NCBI RefSeq assembly: GCF_000517545.1
Contig: NZ_BAIV01000008.1
Span: 1-64,000 of the forward strand
DNA from: Bacteroides reticulotermitis JCM 10512
Lineage (GTDB): Bacteria > Bacteroidota > Bacteroidia > Bacteroidales > Bacteroidaceae
Length of the DNA stretch: 64,000 nucleotides
Reading direction: 5' to 3'
Shown piece after piece: positions 1-9,997 of the stretch. Each line of letters starts with the position of its first letter. Positions within the stretch are counted from its first letter, which is position 1. The notes beneath the pieces are model-generated. The model saw nothing but the letters and a program-made list of their open reading frames with translations. It did not search any database and had not been told where the DNA came from. Position numbers and translations under genes: made by a program.

Positions 1-16
1 CTTCTTCGGACGAATC

Positions 17-82
17 AAAACAAGTATTCTTTTGGATTAAAAGTAGTATTTCTTCAAGAATAAACTATATTTGTTTTAGCGG
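17..82 (+). promoter_or_regulatory. Promoter with tandem ~22-bp repeats upstream of the GH106 operon
   Basis: A Bacteroidetes -7 box, TATATTTG, lies at 66-73. Immediately upstream are two degenerate direct repeats of about 22 bp (17-38 and 39-61) that begin AAAACA or AAAAGT and carry CTTTTGG or CTTCAAG. The -7 box sits inside a third partial copy. A very similar three-unit array occurs at 23983-24048. Tandem repeats just upstream of the core promoter suit binding by the AraC-type domain of an HTCS regulator, such as the one at 9998-14413. That link is inferred from position only. Transcription would start near 80, leaving a leader of about 165 nt before the ATG at 246. Confidence 0.5.
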
Positions 83-245
83 ACAACAAAGCCATGGTAA
101 GTCTCATCCCAACCGTCGGAGAATAAGCGTTGTAGGGTGTCAACTGTCGCACCTATATCGGAAAACAAAACAGGATCTATCGGTAGAATGTGAGTACAAA
201 ACAGGTCGGTTTCCGTCTTCTTTATAGTTGAAAATACCGATTGGA

Positions 246-3200
246 ATGAATAATATATTGAAACATCGAATATTTGTACTGTTCTTATGCGCATGCGCGA
301 TAATAGGTTCGGCGGAAGCCCAACAAACACGTTCGCTCCGTGATCAATTTCAAGATCCGTCCTACGAGGCCAAACCTTGGACCTTCTGGTACTGGATGTA
401 CGGCGCTATTTCCAAAGAGGGGATTACTGCCGATTTGGAAGCCATGAAACAGGCCGGATTGGGAGGTACCTATCTGATGCCTATCAAAGGAGTTGAGAAC
501 GGCAAAGAGTATAACGGAAAAGCAGAGCAACTAACCCCCGAATGGTGGGAAATGGTTCGTTTCAGTATGCAGGAGGCCGATCGGCTGGGACTGAAACTCG
601 GAATGCATATATGCGACGGATTCGCATTGGCAGGAGGTCCTTGGAACTCACCGAAGGAATCGATGCAGAAAGTCGTGTGGAGCGAATTGGTTGTCGATGG
701 TGGCAAACTGAATAAACTGTCTTTACCGCAACCGGAAGCCTACGAAGGCTACTACGAGGATATCTCCTTGCTTGCGTTACCCGCTGACAATGAACCCGAC
801 GAAATGCCATCTAAGATCACTTGTGTGAATCTGGCCGTTACGGGCGAAGTGAAAGAGACGCAAGTAGTCAACAGAGATGCTTCAGGCGTGATTCGCTCTT
901 CGTATCCCTGTTACATCCAATACGAATACGACCGTCCGTTTACCTGTCGCAATGTCGAAATTGTGTTGAATGGCAATAACTACCAGGCACATCGCCTGAA
1001 AGTAATGGCAAGCGATGATGGAGTGACTTACCGACTGGTGAAGCAACTGACTCCTGCCCGTCAGGGTTGGCAAAATACAGACGAAAACTCGACGCATGCC
1101 ATTCCGGCAACTACGGCCCGTTTCTTTCGTTTCTACTGGACTCCCGAAGGTAGTGAACCGGGAAGCGAGGATATGGATGCCGCTAAATGGAAACCGAACT
1201 TAAAGATTAAAGAAATACGCCTGCACCGTGAAGCACGCTTGCATCAATGGGAAGGAAAAGCCGGACTGGTCTGGCGGGTTGCTCCGGCTACCCGTGAAGA
1301 GGAAGTCGGTACAAAAGACTGCTATGCTCTTTCGCAGATCATCAACCTGACGGATCAATTCAAAAATGGTGTCTTGACAGCAACACTTCCTAAAGGTAAA
1401 TGGAAACTGCTGCGTATGGGACATACATCAACCGGACATACCAATGCGACTGCCGGAGGTGGTAAGGGCTTGGAATGCGATAAATTCAGCCCTGCAGCCG
1501 TTCGGAAGCAGTTCGATAACTGGTTTGCACAGGCATTTGTGAAAACAGATCTGCAATTGGCACGCCGTGTCTTGAAATATATGCACGTAGATAGCTGGGA
1601 ATGTGGTTGCCAGAACTGGAGCACCGGTTTCCCAGCGGAGTTTAAGAAACGTCGGGGATACGACCTGATGCCTTATTTACCGCTTCTTGCCGGTATTCCG
1701 ATTGAGAGCACTGCAAAGAGCGAGAAAGTATTGCGGGATGTTCGCACAACGATGGCCGAATTGGTGGTCGATGTGTTCTACACCGTATTGGCGGACTGCG
1801 CCAAGGAATACGATTGTCAGTTCTCAGCCGAGTGCGTGTCGCCAACTATGGTGAGCGATGGGCTGATGCATTATCAGAAAGTAGACTTCCCCATGGGAGA
1901 GTTTTGGTTGAACAGTCCGACACACGACAAACCGAATGATATGCTGGACGCAATCAGCGGAGCACATATCTACGGCAAAAACATTGTTCAGGCAGAAGGC
2001 TTTACCGAAGTACGTGGTACATGGGACGAGCATCCTGCCATGCTGAAAACTTTATTCGATCGCAACTATGCGCTGGGCATCAACCGTCTTTTCTTCCATG
2101 TGTATGTACACAATCCCTGGCTTGATCGTAAACCGGGTATGACATTGGACGGCATCGGACTTTTCTTCCAACGTGACCAGACATGGTGGGACAAGGGTGC
2201 GAAAGCTCTTTCCGAGTACGCAAGCCGTTGCCAAGCTTTGCTGCAATACGGACATCCGGTAGCGGACATTGCTGTATTTACAGGCGAAGAGGTGCCGAGA
2301 CGGTCGATATTGCCTGAACGTTTGGTTCCCTCACTTCCCGGTATCTTCGGTGCCGAACGGGTAGAGAGCGAACGCATCCGTTTAGCCAACGAAGGACAGC
2401 CCTTGCGTGTTAAACCGGTAGGAGTTACGCACTCCGCTAACATGGCTGATCCCGAGAAATGGGTCAACCCGATGCGTGGCTATGCGTACGACAGTTTCAA
2501 TAAAGACGTATTGTTGCGTCTGGCTAAAGTAGAAAACGGCCGCATGGTATTGCCGGGTGGTGCAAGTTATAAAGCGGTTGTACTGCCTCTCCCGCACCCG
2601 ATGGACCCGAATCCGGTGGCTCTGTCGCCCGAAGTGCGTGCCAAATTAGACGAGTTACAAAAGGCAGGTGTACTGATTCCTGCTTTGCCATATACCAACG
2701 ATGATTTTTCAGGCTCCGGCTTGGAACGTGATTTGATTGTACCGGAAGATATTGCCTGGACACACCGCAGTGGGGATCTGGGAGAGGTTTACTTCATCTC
2801 CAACCAACGCGAAGAAGTGCGTATCTTTAATGCCAATATGCGTGTATCCGGCATGGCACCGGAATTATGGAATCCGGTTAACGGGGAGATGACAATTCAT
2901 ATTCCCTATGCGCAGACAGACACTCGCACGGAAGTCTCTCTGACGTTGGCACCCAACGAGTCTGTGTTTGTCGTTTTCCAAAAGAATAACGGCACGAACG
3001 CTCTGGCAGGTCAAGCGTATGAAAAGGTATCTTCGATTCATGAGATGGAAGAGGTGGCTTTCCAGCCGGAACCTTATTCGGTTACGTTTGTTACTAACGG
3101 AAAGAAACTGGTTAGCGAAACGCTTTTCGATTGGAGTAAAGAGTCGGATGAATCGATCCGCTACTATTCGGGCACAGCTATGTATAGCACCTCTTTCCGC

Positions 3201-3524
3201 TGGAAAGGGAAGCCGAAAGCAGACCGTCGCGTTTACTTGGATCTGGGCGAAGTCGGCAACTTGGGTACGGTCTATGTGAATGGTGTCAACTGTGGCACTG
3301 TGTGGACACCTCCGTATCGGGTAGAGATCAGCAAGGCACTTCAGAAAGGAGCCAATAAACTGGAAATAGAAGTTACCAATACGTGGGCGAACGCTCTTCA
3401 GGGAGTAGACGAAGGGAAAGCACCGTTCCCGGGTATATGGACGAATGCCAATTACCGAAAACAAGATAAGACATTGCTTCCGGCGGGTTTGTTCGGTCCT
3501 TTGAAATTGACACAGGAAAAATAA
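246..3524 (+). CDS. GH106-family alpha-L-rhamnosidase-like glycoside hydrolase
   Basis: The 1092-residue product has an N-terminal signal peptide (a hydrophobic stretch ending SAEAQQ), so it is exported to the periplasm or cell surface. The block after it, with PWTFWYWMYGAISKEGI and MKQAGLGGTYLMPI, is the characteristic N-terminal barrel sequence of GH106 enzymes, which remove terminal alpha-L-rhamnose from pectic rhamnogalacturonans. The length is normal for the family and the C-terminus has a jelly-roll-like galactose-binding region (WTPPYRVEISKAL). The ATG at 246 is preferred over an in-frame TTG at 228 because it places the signal peptide at the start. It is the first gene of a co-oriented series with an esterase, DUF5703 and GH2 genes, which supports a role in trimming rhamnose-containing pectin side chains. 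The exact linkage cut cannot be read from sequence. Confidence 0.9.
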   Translation: MNNILKHRIFVLFLCACAIIGSAEAQQTRSLRDQFQDPSYEAKPWTFWYWMYGAISKEGITADLEAMKQAGLGGTYLMPIKGVENGKEYNGKAEQLTPEWWEMVRFSMQEADRLGLKLGMHICDGFALAGGPWNSPKESMQKVVWSELVVDGGKLNKLSLPQPEAYEGYYEDISLLALPADNEPDEMPSKITCVNLAVTGEVKETQVVNRDASGVIRSSYPCYIQYEYDRPFTCRNVEIVLNGNNYQAHRLKVMASDDGVTYRLVKQLTPARQGWQNTDENSTHAIPATTARFFRFYWTPEGSEPGSEDMDAAKWKPNLKIKEIRLHREARLHQWEGKAGLVWRVAPATREEEVGTKDCYALSQIINLTDQFKNGVLTATLPKGKWKLLRMGHTSTGHTNATAGGGKGLECDKFSPAAVRKQFDNWFAQAFVKTDLQLARRVLKYMHVDSWECGCQNWSTGFPAEFKKRRGYDLMPYLPLLAGIPIESTAKSEKVLRDVRTTMAELVVDVFYTVLADCAKEYDCQFSAECVSPTMVSDGLMHYQKVDFPMGEFWLNSPTHDKPNDMLDAISGAHIYGKNIVQAEGFTEVRGTWDEHPAMLKTLFDRNYALGINRLFFHVYVHNPWLDRKPGMTLDGIGLFFQRDQTWWDKGAKALSEYASRCQALLQYGHPVADIAVFTGEEVPRRSILPERLVPSLPGIFGAERVESERIRLANEGQPLRVKPVGVTHSANMADPEKWVNPMRGYAYDSFNKDVLLRLAKVENGRMVLPGGASYKAVVLPLPHPMDPNPVALSPEVRAKLDELQKAGVLIPALPYTNDDFSGSGLERDLIVPEDIAWTHRSGDLGEVYFISNQREEVRIFNANMRVSGMAPELWNPVNGEMTIHIPYAQTDTRTEVSLTLAPNESVFVVFQKNNGTNALAGQAYEKVSSIHEMEEVAFQPEPYSVTFVTNGKKLVSETLFDWSKESDESIRYYSGTAMYSTSFRWKGKPKADRRVYLDLGEVGNLGTVYVNGVNCGTVWTPPYRVEISKALQKGANKLEIEVTNTWANALQGVDEGKAPFPGIWTNANYRKQDKTLLPAGLFGPLKLTQEK

Positions 3525-3553
3525 TAGATCATAAAGATTAAGGTTTGTCAGCA

Positions 3554-4986
3554 ATGAAAAAGATAAAATTCTCACAGCGAATTATGATAGCAGGTTTCGT
3601 ACTTGCTTCTTTTCTACAAGCTAACGCAGAGGTTAAGCTCCCTGCTATTTTCTCCGACGGAATGGTGATGCAACAACAAACAACGGCCAACCTATGGGGC
3701 ACCGCATCACCCCATAAGAAAGTGACGGTTACTACCGGATGGAACAAGAAACAATACTACGTCACAGCGGATAGTAAAGGGGCTTGGAAACTGGCTGTTG
3801 CTACACCTAAAGCGGGAGGTCCTTACGCCATAACTTTCGATGACGGTGCTAAAAAAGTGTTAGACAATATCCTCATCGGAGAAGTATGGCTTTGTTCGGG
3901 ACAGAGCAACATGGAAATGCCTATGAAAGGGTTTAAGAACCAACCGGTAGAGAATGCCAATATGGATATCCTACATAGCCGGAATCCGCAGATTCGTCTT
4001 TTCACGCTTAAACGCACATCGACTCTTGTCCCGCAGGATGATGTCGTTGGTTCGTGGTCGGCAGCGGCTCCGGTAAGTGTGCGTGAGTTCAGTGCCACAG
4101 CCTATTATTTCGGCAGACTGGTTAACGAGATGCTCGACGTTCCTGTTGGCTTGGTTGTAGCTGCCTGGGGTGGCTCGGCTTGCGAAGCCTGGATGAATGC
4201 CGATTGGCTGAAAGCGTTCCCGGATGCGAAGATCCCTCAGTCGGAAGCGGATATCAAATCGAAGAACCGTACGCCGACCGTGCTATACAACGGAATGCTT
4301 CACCACTTATCGGGATGACAATGAAAGGGGTTATCTGGTATCAGGGAGAAGATAATTACAACCGGGCGCATACGTATGCTGATATGTTCGCTACGCTGAT
4401 TAAAGGTTGGCGTGCCGATTGGAATCAGGGCGACTTTCCTTTCTACTACTGCCAAATAGCTCCGTATGATTATGAAATAATAACCGAAAAAGGCAAAAAA
4501 GTGATCAATTCTGCGTATCTTCGTGAGGCACAGGCACAAGTGGAACACCGGGTTCCGAACACGGGAATGGCTGTATTGCTCGATGCCGGAATGGAAAAAG
4601 GAATTCACCCATCTAAGAAACGTGTAGCAGGCGAACGTCTTGGACTCTTAGCGCTAACGAAAACCTATGGCGTGGAAGGGGTGAATGGAGAAAGTCCGTG
4701 CTACAAAAGCATGGAGGTAAAGAACGACACAATCATTGTTAGCTTTGAACGTGCCGATATGTGGATCACAGGAAAAGACTGTTTCGAATCGCGTTTGTTC
4801 CAAGTAGCGGGTGAAGACCGTGTGTTTCATCCGGCCAAAGCTTGGATTGAACGGAGTAAAATGTATGTAAAATGTGCCCAGGTGCCGCATCCGGTTGCTG
4901 TCCGCTACGGTTTTGAGAACTATGTGGAAGGTGATGTGTATTGTGACGGATTGCCGTTAGGCTCTTTCCGGTCGGACACTTGGTAG
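3554..4986 (+). CDS. Sialate O-acetylesterase-like (SGNH/SASA) carbohydrate esterase, frameshifted in this sequence
   Basis: The composite product is about 477 residues. A signal peptide (ending QANAE) is followed by a beta-sandwich start and an SGNH hydrolase core. The nucleophile block CSGQSNMEMPM, the block WYQGEDNYNRA and the C-terminal IHPSKK (catalytic His) are all present. The family removes O-acetyl groups from sugars; in this locus the likely substrate is acetylated pectin, although the family name refers to sialic acid. The frame breaks at about 4304: the text reads CACCAC where one more C gives LHPLIGMTMKG and joins both halves perfectly. All catalytic blocks survive, so I treat the break as a sequencing deletion rather than gene death. 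The ATG at 3554 gives a clean signal peptide and lies 29 bp after the GH106 stop. Confidence 0.85.
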
Positions 4987-4996
4987 GCAATAGCTT

Positions 4997-7297
4997 ATGA
5001 GGAAATTAGTTATAAGTATATCGATACTGTTTGTTGGCGTGCTGGCTCTCCAAAGCCAACATGCCAATGTCGTTTGGAATACCCCCAGTCAGAACTCTTC
5101 CGAGTCGATGCCTTGTGGGGGTGGAGACATCGGCATGAATGTGTGGGTGGAAGATGGCGATTTACTTTTCTATGTGAGTCGTAGCGGTACGTTCGACGAG
5201 CATAATACCATGCTGAAACAAGGACGTTTCCGGGTTCGCCTGTCTCCAAACCCTTTGAAAAACGCCACGGACTTCCGCCAGGAACTTCAATTGAAGGACG
5301 GATGTGTGGAAGTGTCGGCAGGAGGTGCGAAGATAACGCTCTGGGCGGATGTATTCCATCCCGTGGCTCATGTGGAAATAGAAAGTGCGACTCCGGTGCA
5401 GACCGAGTTGATTTATGAAAACTGGCGTTACCGCGACCGTCCGTACCAAAAAGGAGAGGGGCAGCAGAGTTCGTACAAATGGGCTCCTTTCAAGGGCATG
5501 GTTACCTCAGCTGATAGCGTATGTACCAGCACGGCAAACAAAGGGGTATTGGTGTTCTATCACCGGAATCCGGAGCAGACCGTATTCGACCGGGCTGTTG
5601 AGCAGCAAGGTATGGAGGCGGTCAAATCGGAGATGATGAATCCGTTGAAGAACCTAACCTTTGGCGGATCTCTGCTGGCGGAAGGTGTACAATATGAAGG
5701 AACTACGGACGGAATATATGCCGGAACAGATTTTCGGGCATGGAAGTTCCGCACCCAGAAAAAACAACGGAACTATCGCTTCGCCATCGCTTTGCATACC
5801 GAGCAGACCGAAGAAGTCGGCCAATGGGAGCAAGGTTTGGCGAATGTTATCCAACGGATCGCACCGAAGGGGATAGTTGCCCGTTCGGTAGTGGCTAAAG
5901 ATAAATTGAACAGCCGTTCGTGGTGGAACGCTTTCTGGCAGAGAAGCTACATCGAAGCAGGTGGAGAAGCTGCCGGAATAAGCCGCAACTATACGCTGTT
6001 TCGCTATATGCTGGGCTGTAACGCGTATGGAAGTGTACCGACCAAGTTCAACGGAGGGTTATTCACGTTCGATCCTTGCCATATAGACGAAAAGCAAGCC
6101 TTCACACCCGATTACCGGAAATGGGGAGGCGGTACCATGACGGCACAGAATCAACGATTGGTCTACTGGCCGATGTTGAAGAGCGGTGATTTCGATATGA
6201 TGCCTGCACAGTTTGACTTTTACAACCGGATGTTGAAGAATGCCGAACTGCGTAGTCAGGTTTACTGGCAGCACGGTGGAGCATGTTTTGCCGAGCAGAT
6301 CGAGAACTTTGGGTTACCTAATCCGGCAGAATATGGTTTCAAACGTCCCGATTGGTTCGATAAAGGATTGGAATACAATGCTTGGCTTGAATACGAATGG
6401 GACACGGTTCTTGAGTTCTGTCAGATGATATTGGACACTAAGGACTATGCGAACGCGGATATCACACGTTATATGCCGCTTATCGAAAGCTCACTGACTT
6501 TCTTCGATGCGCATTATCGCAAACTGGCTTCTCAACGGGGACGTAAAGACCTCGACGGTGAAGGGCATTTGGTGCTCTTCCCGGGATCGGCTTGCGAAAC
6601 GTACAAGATGACGAACAATGCTTCCAGTACGATTGCTGCCTTACGTACGGTGCTGGAATCGTATGGGAAGAAGCCGGAAATGTTGCAAACAATTCCACCC
6701 ATTCCATTGCGTTACATAGAAGTACAAGATAGCTTGAACAAAACCGCACAACCTGCATTGATACAGGTGATTGCACCCGCTAAAAGTTGGGAACGCATCA
6801 ACAATGTAGAGACGCCACAGCTTTATCCGATATATCCCTGGCGCATCTACGGAGTGGATAAGGAGGGCTTGGAGATTGCCCGTAATACCTACTTCCATGA
6901 TCCGGATGCTATCAAGTTCCGCTCACATACGGGTTGGAAGCAGGATAACATCTGGGCAGCCTGTCTGGGGTTGACGGATGAAGCGAAAAGGCTTACGTTG
7001 CAGAAACTGGCGGATGGCCCGCATCGCTTCCCGGCCTTCTGGGGACCCGGCTTCGACTGGACACCGGACCACAACTGGGGAGGAAGCGGTATGATCGGCT
7101 TGCAGGAAATGCTTCTGCAAACGAATGGTGATCGGATTCTACTCTTTCCGGCTTGGCCGAAGGAGTGGGATGTACGTTTCAAACTTCACGCACCTCAAAA
7201 CACAACGGTGGAAGTGGTTCTGAAAAACAGAAAGGTTACGGTTTTGAATGTGTTACCGGAGAGTCGAAAGAAAGATGTAGTAATCATGAATGAATAA
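4997..7297 (+). CDS. DUF5703-domain secreted protein, predicted glycoside hydrolase
   Basis: The 766-residue exported protein has a signal peptide ending LQSQHANVVW. The opening motif NTPSQNSSESMPCGGGDIG and the following FYVSRSGTFDEH are typical of the DUF5703 family: a beta-sandwich N-terminal domain before a long alpha-helical toroid-like region. Proteins of this kind are encoded in Bacteroidetes polysaccharide loci and are predicted to hydrolyse glycans, but I know of no firmly assigned activity. The gene starts 10 bp after the esterase stop, and its 3' end overlaps the next start by 8 bp, so it is part of the same operon. No internal break was seen. The function is inferred from fold resemblance and context. 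Confidence 0.8.
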   Translation: MRKLVISISILFVGVLALQSQHANVVWNTPSQNSSESMPCGGGDIGMNVWVEDGDLLFYVSRSGTFDEHNTMLKQGRFRVRLSPNPLKNATDFRQELQLKDGCVEVSAGGAKITLWADVFHPVAHVEIESATPVQTELIYENWRYRDRPYQKGEGQQSSYKWAPFKGMVTSADSVCTSTANKGVLVFYHRNPEQTVFDRAVEQQGMEAVKSEMMNPLKNLTFGGSLLAEGVQYEGTTDGIYAGTDFRAWKFRTQKKQRNYRFAIALHTEQTEEVGQWEQGLANVIQRIAPKGIVARSVVAKDKLNSRSWWNAFWQRSYIEAGGEAAGISRNYTLFRYMLGCNAYGSVPTKFNGGLFTFDPCHIDEKQAFTPDYRKWGGGTMTAQNQRLVYWPMLKSGDFDMMPAQFDFYNRMLKNAELRSQVYWQHGGACFAEQIENFGLPNPAEYGFKRPDWFDKGLEYNAWLEYEWDTVLEFCQMILDTKDYANADITRYMPLIESSLTFFDAHYRKLASQRGRKDLDGEGHLVLFPGSACETYKMTNNASSTIAALRTVLESYGKKPEMLQTIPPIPLRYIEVQDSLNKTAQPALIQVIAPAKSWERINNVETPQLYPIYPWRIYGVDKEGLEIARNTYFHDPDAIKFRSHTGWKQDNIWAACLGLTDEAKRLTLQKLADGPHRFPAFWGPGFDWTPDHNWGGSGMIGLQEMLLQTNGDRILLFPAWPKEWDVRFKLHAPQNTTVEVVLKNRKVTVLNVLPESRKKDVVIMNE

Positions 7298-9938
7298 AAA
7301 TATGAATAAAAGACAGACATTTGTTATCTCTTTGTTAGTATGGTTGCTTCCCACTTTTGGGCAAGCTACGGAAACACTTCGTTTGGAGACTTCCGTTGCA
7401 GGTTTTATTCAACTGCCCGGAAGCGGACGGCAGGTCTATAATTTTAATCCCGGATGGCGTTATTTGAAAGGTGATGCCCCAGGTGCGGAAGCAGTAGGCT
7501 ATGATGATCGCAGCTGGCAGGTTGTTTCTACCCCACATACCGTAGAGCTGATGCCTGCCGAAGCAAGTGGTTGCCGCAATTATCAGGGACCGGCTTGGTA
7601 TCGCAAACATTTTGTAGTCCCTGCGCAAGCCAAAGGGCAACACGTGTCCATTCACTTTGAAGCTGCGATGGGCAAACAGATGATCTACCTGAATGGAAAA
7701 GTAGTCAAAGAGCATTTGGGAGGTTACTTACCTTTTACGCTCGATCTTACGGCAAACGGCATACAGGCAGGTGACTCTTGCCTGCTGGCTGTCATGACGG
7801 ATAACAGCGACGACAAATCGTATCCTCCGGGAAAACGTCAATATACACTCGACTTTGCGTATCACGGGGGTATTTACCGGGATGTGTGGATGATCGCTAA
7901 AGCACCGGTAGCCATTACGGATGCCGTAGAGTCGGCAACTGTGGCCGGCGGCGGAGTCTTTGTTTATTTCGATCAGATCAGCGAAAAGAGCGCACAGGTT
8001 TATGTGAACACCGAAGTGGAAAATAGTGATAATCGTGCTCAAACGGTTGTTGTGGAGACTTCACTGACCGATGCTTTCGGGAAAACAATCAAACGCGTAT
8101 CGGGCAAACTGGCTCTGAAAGCGGGTGAGAAGAAAAAGATAATGCAGCAGATCGCGGTAAATAGTCCGACACTCTGGTCGCCTGAGAACCCTTATCTGTA
8201 CCGGATACAGTCACGCATTAAAAAGGGAAACCAAACCATTGACGGCGGAGTAACACGTATCGGAATCCGTAAAGCGGAGTTTCGCGGCAAAGACGGTTTC
8301 TGGTTGAATGGCAAACCTTATGGACAATTGGTGGGTGCCAATCGTCACCAGGACTTTGCTTATGTAGGCAATGCGTTGCCCAACTCACAACAATGGCGAG
8401 ATGCCAAACGGTTGAGAGATGCAGGTTGCACCATTATTCGGGTAGCTCACTATCCGCAAGATCCTTCTTTCATGGATGCTTGCGACGAACTGGGAATGTT
8501 TGTGATTGTAGCCACTCCCGGTTGGCAGTATTGGAACAAAGACCCAAAATTCGGTGAACTGGTGCATCTGAATACACGGGAGATGATCCGTCGCGACCGT
8601 AATCATCCGTCGGTACTGATGTGGGAACCGATTCTGAATGAGACTCGCTATCCGTTGGACTTCGCATTGAAAGCACTCGAAATAACGAAAGAGGAGTTTC
8701 CTTATCCGGGACGTCCGGTAGCTGCTGCCGATGTTCATTCGGATGGCGTGAAAGAAAACTATGATGTGGTTTACGGATGGCCGGGTGATGATGAGAAAGC
8801 TGATAAGCCGGAACAATGCATCTTTACCCGTGAGTTTGGTGAGAATGTAGACGACTGGTACGCGCATAATAACAACAACCGTGCGAGCCGTAGCTGGGGT
8901 GAACGTCCGCTATTGGTTCAAGCGCTTTCGTTGTCGAAGAGTTATGATGAGATGTATCGCACTACGGGACAGTTTATCGGCGGGACACAGTGGCATCCTT
9001 TCGACCATCAACGTGGTTATCACCCCGATCCTTATTGGGGCGGTATATTCGATGCGTTTCGTCAGAAGAAATATGCGTACTACGCATTCCGTAGCCAATC
9101 TCCGGCTAGCTTGAAACATCCGTTGGCGGAATCCGGCCCCATGCTATACATTGCGCATGAGATGTCGCAGTTTTCAGATCGTGACGTAGTGGTATTCAGT
9201 AATTGTGATTCCGTTCGCTTATCGATCTACGACGGCACGAAGACCTGGACTAAACCGGTGGTACACGCCAAAGGACATCAACCGAACGCGCCTGTTGTAT
9301 TCGAGAATGTATGGGATTTCTGGGAAGCACGCGGATATAGCTATACGCAACGAAATTGGCAGAAAGTAAATATAGTTGCGGAAGGTATCATCAATGGGAA
9401 AGTGGTATGTACGGAACGTCGGATGCCTTCGCGTCGTTCAACCAAACTTCGGCTGTCTGTTGACAGAGAAAATGTAAATCTGGTTGCCGATGGTTCGGAC
9501 TTTATCGTAGTCGTAGCCGAAGTTACCGACGATAATGGTAATGTGCGTCGACTTGCCAAAGAAAGCATTGTGTTTACCGTCGAAGGAGAAGGCCGTATTA
9601 TAGGCGATGCTTCAATCAGTGCAAATCCTCGTGCGGTAGAATTTGGCTCGGCACCTGTCTTGATTCGTTCCACTCGCCAAGCGGGTAAAATCAAAGTGAA
9701 GGCGCATGTGTTGTTTGAAGGAGCACAGGCTCCCACAGCCACAGAAATAGAGTTTGAGAGTGTGCCGGCGGAATTGCCCTTCTGTTATGAAGTGGAGGAG
9801 GGTACGGAAGGTGTAATAAATACGCACCGGACAGCTTCTGATACGGAATCTTCGAAAGTCAAATTAACAGAGGAAGAGCGTAGAAAACTTCTGGATGAAG
9901 TTGAGCGTCAGCAAACAGAATTTGGAATCGAAAAATAA
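7290..9938 (+). CDS. GH2-family beta-glycosidase
   Basis: The 882-residue exported glycosidase has the usual GH2 order: jelly-roll sugar-binding domain (about 50-215), immunoglobulin-like domain (215-320), TIM barrel (325-620) and extra C-terminal beta domains. The acid/base motif EPILNETRYP places the catalytic glutamate at residue 451, and the nucleophile block TREFGENVDDW places the second at 515 (numbered from the ATG at 7290). Family members cleave beta-galactosides, beta-glucuronides and similar sugars; the substrate here is unknown but probably a pectin side chain. An alternative ATG at 7302 is equally possible. The start overlaps the DUF5703 stop, indicating translational coupling. 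It is the last enzyme before the HTCS regulator. Confidence 0.88.
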   Translation: MNKNMNKRQTFVISLLVWLLPTFGQATETLRLETSVAGFIQLPGSGRQVYNFNPGWRYLKGDAPGAEAVGYDDRSWQVVSTPHTVELMPAEASGCRNYQGPAWYRKHFVVPAQAKGQHVSIHFEAAMGKQMIYLNGKVVKEHLGGYLPFTLDLTANGIQAGDSCLLAVMTDNSDDKSYPPGKRQYTLDFAYHGGIYRDVWMIAKAPVAITDAVESATVAGGGVFVYFDQISEKSAQVYVNTEVENSDNRAQTVVVETSLTDAFGKTIKRVSGKLALKAGEKKKIMQQIAVNSPTLWSPENPYLYRIQSRIKKGNQTIDGGVTRIGIRKAEFRGKDGFWLNGKPYGQLVGANRHQDFAYVGNALPNSQQWRDAKRLRDAGCTIIRVAHYPQDPSFMDACDELGMFVIVATPGWQYWNKDPKFGELVHLNTREMIRRDRNHPSVLMWEPILNETRYPLDFALKALEITKEEFPYPGRPVAAADVHSDGVKENYDVVYGWPGDDEKADKPEQCIFTREFGENVDDWYAHNNNNRASRSWGERPLLVQALSLSKSYDEMYRTTGQFIGGTQWHPFDHQRGYHPDPYWGGIFDAFRQKKYAYYAFRSQSPASLKHPLAESGPMLYIAHEMSQFSDRDVVVFSNCDSVRLSIYDGTKTWTKPVVHAKGHQPNAPVVFENVWDFWEARGYSYTQRNWQKVNIVAEGIINGKVVCTERRMPSRRSTKLRLSVDRENVNLVADGSDFIVVVAEVTDDNGNVRRLAKESIVFTVEGEGRIIGDASISANPRAVEFGSAPVLIRSTRQAGKIKVKAHVLFEGAQAPTATEIEFESVPAELPFCYEVEEGTEGVINTHRTASDTESSKVKLTEEERRKLLDEVERQQTEFGIEK

Positions 9939-9959
9939 AAGCCTATTGGAAAAAAGTGC

Positions 9960-9967
9960 TATCTTTG
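9960..9967 (+). promoter_or_regulatory. -7 promoter box (TATCTTTG) of the first HTCS gene
   Basis: TATCTTTG lies 30 bp before the ATG at 9998 and matches the Bacteroidetes -7 consensus TAnnTTTG. I found no TTTG at the expected 19-21 bp upstream. It supports starting the HTCS at 9998 rather than at earlier in-frame alternatives. Confidence 0.5.
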
Positions 9968-9997
9968 GGTAAATTTGTACCTAACAAAAGCAAAGAA

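Noticed and set aside
76..330. Leftward reading frame of 84 codons ending at 76, with a protein-like end
   Set aside because: It overlaps the promoter, the leader and the GH106 signal peptide on the other strand, and I recognise no motif. It could be the end of a real leftward gene, but support is too weak.
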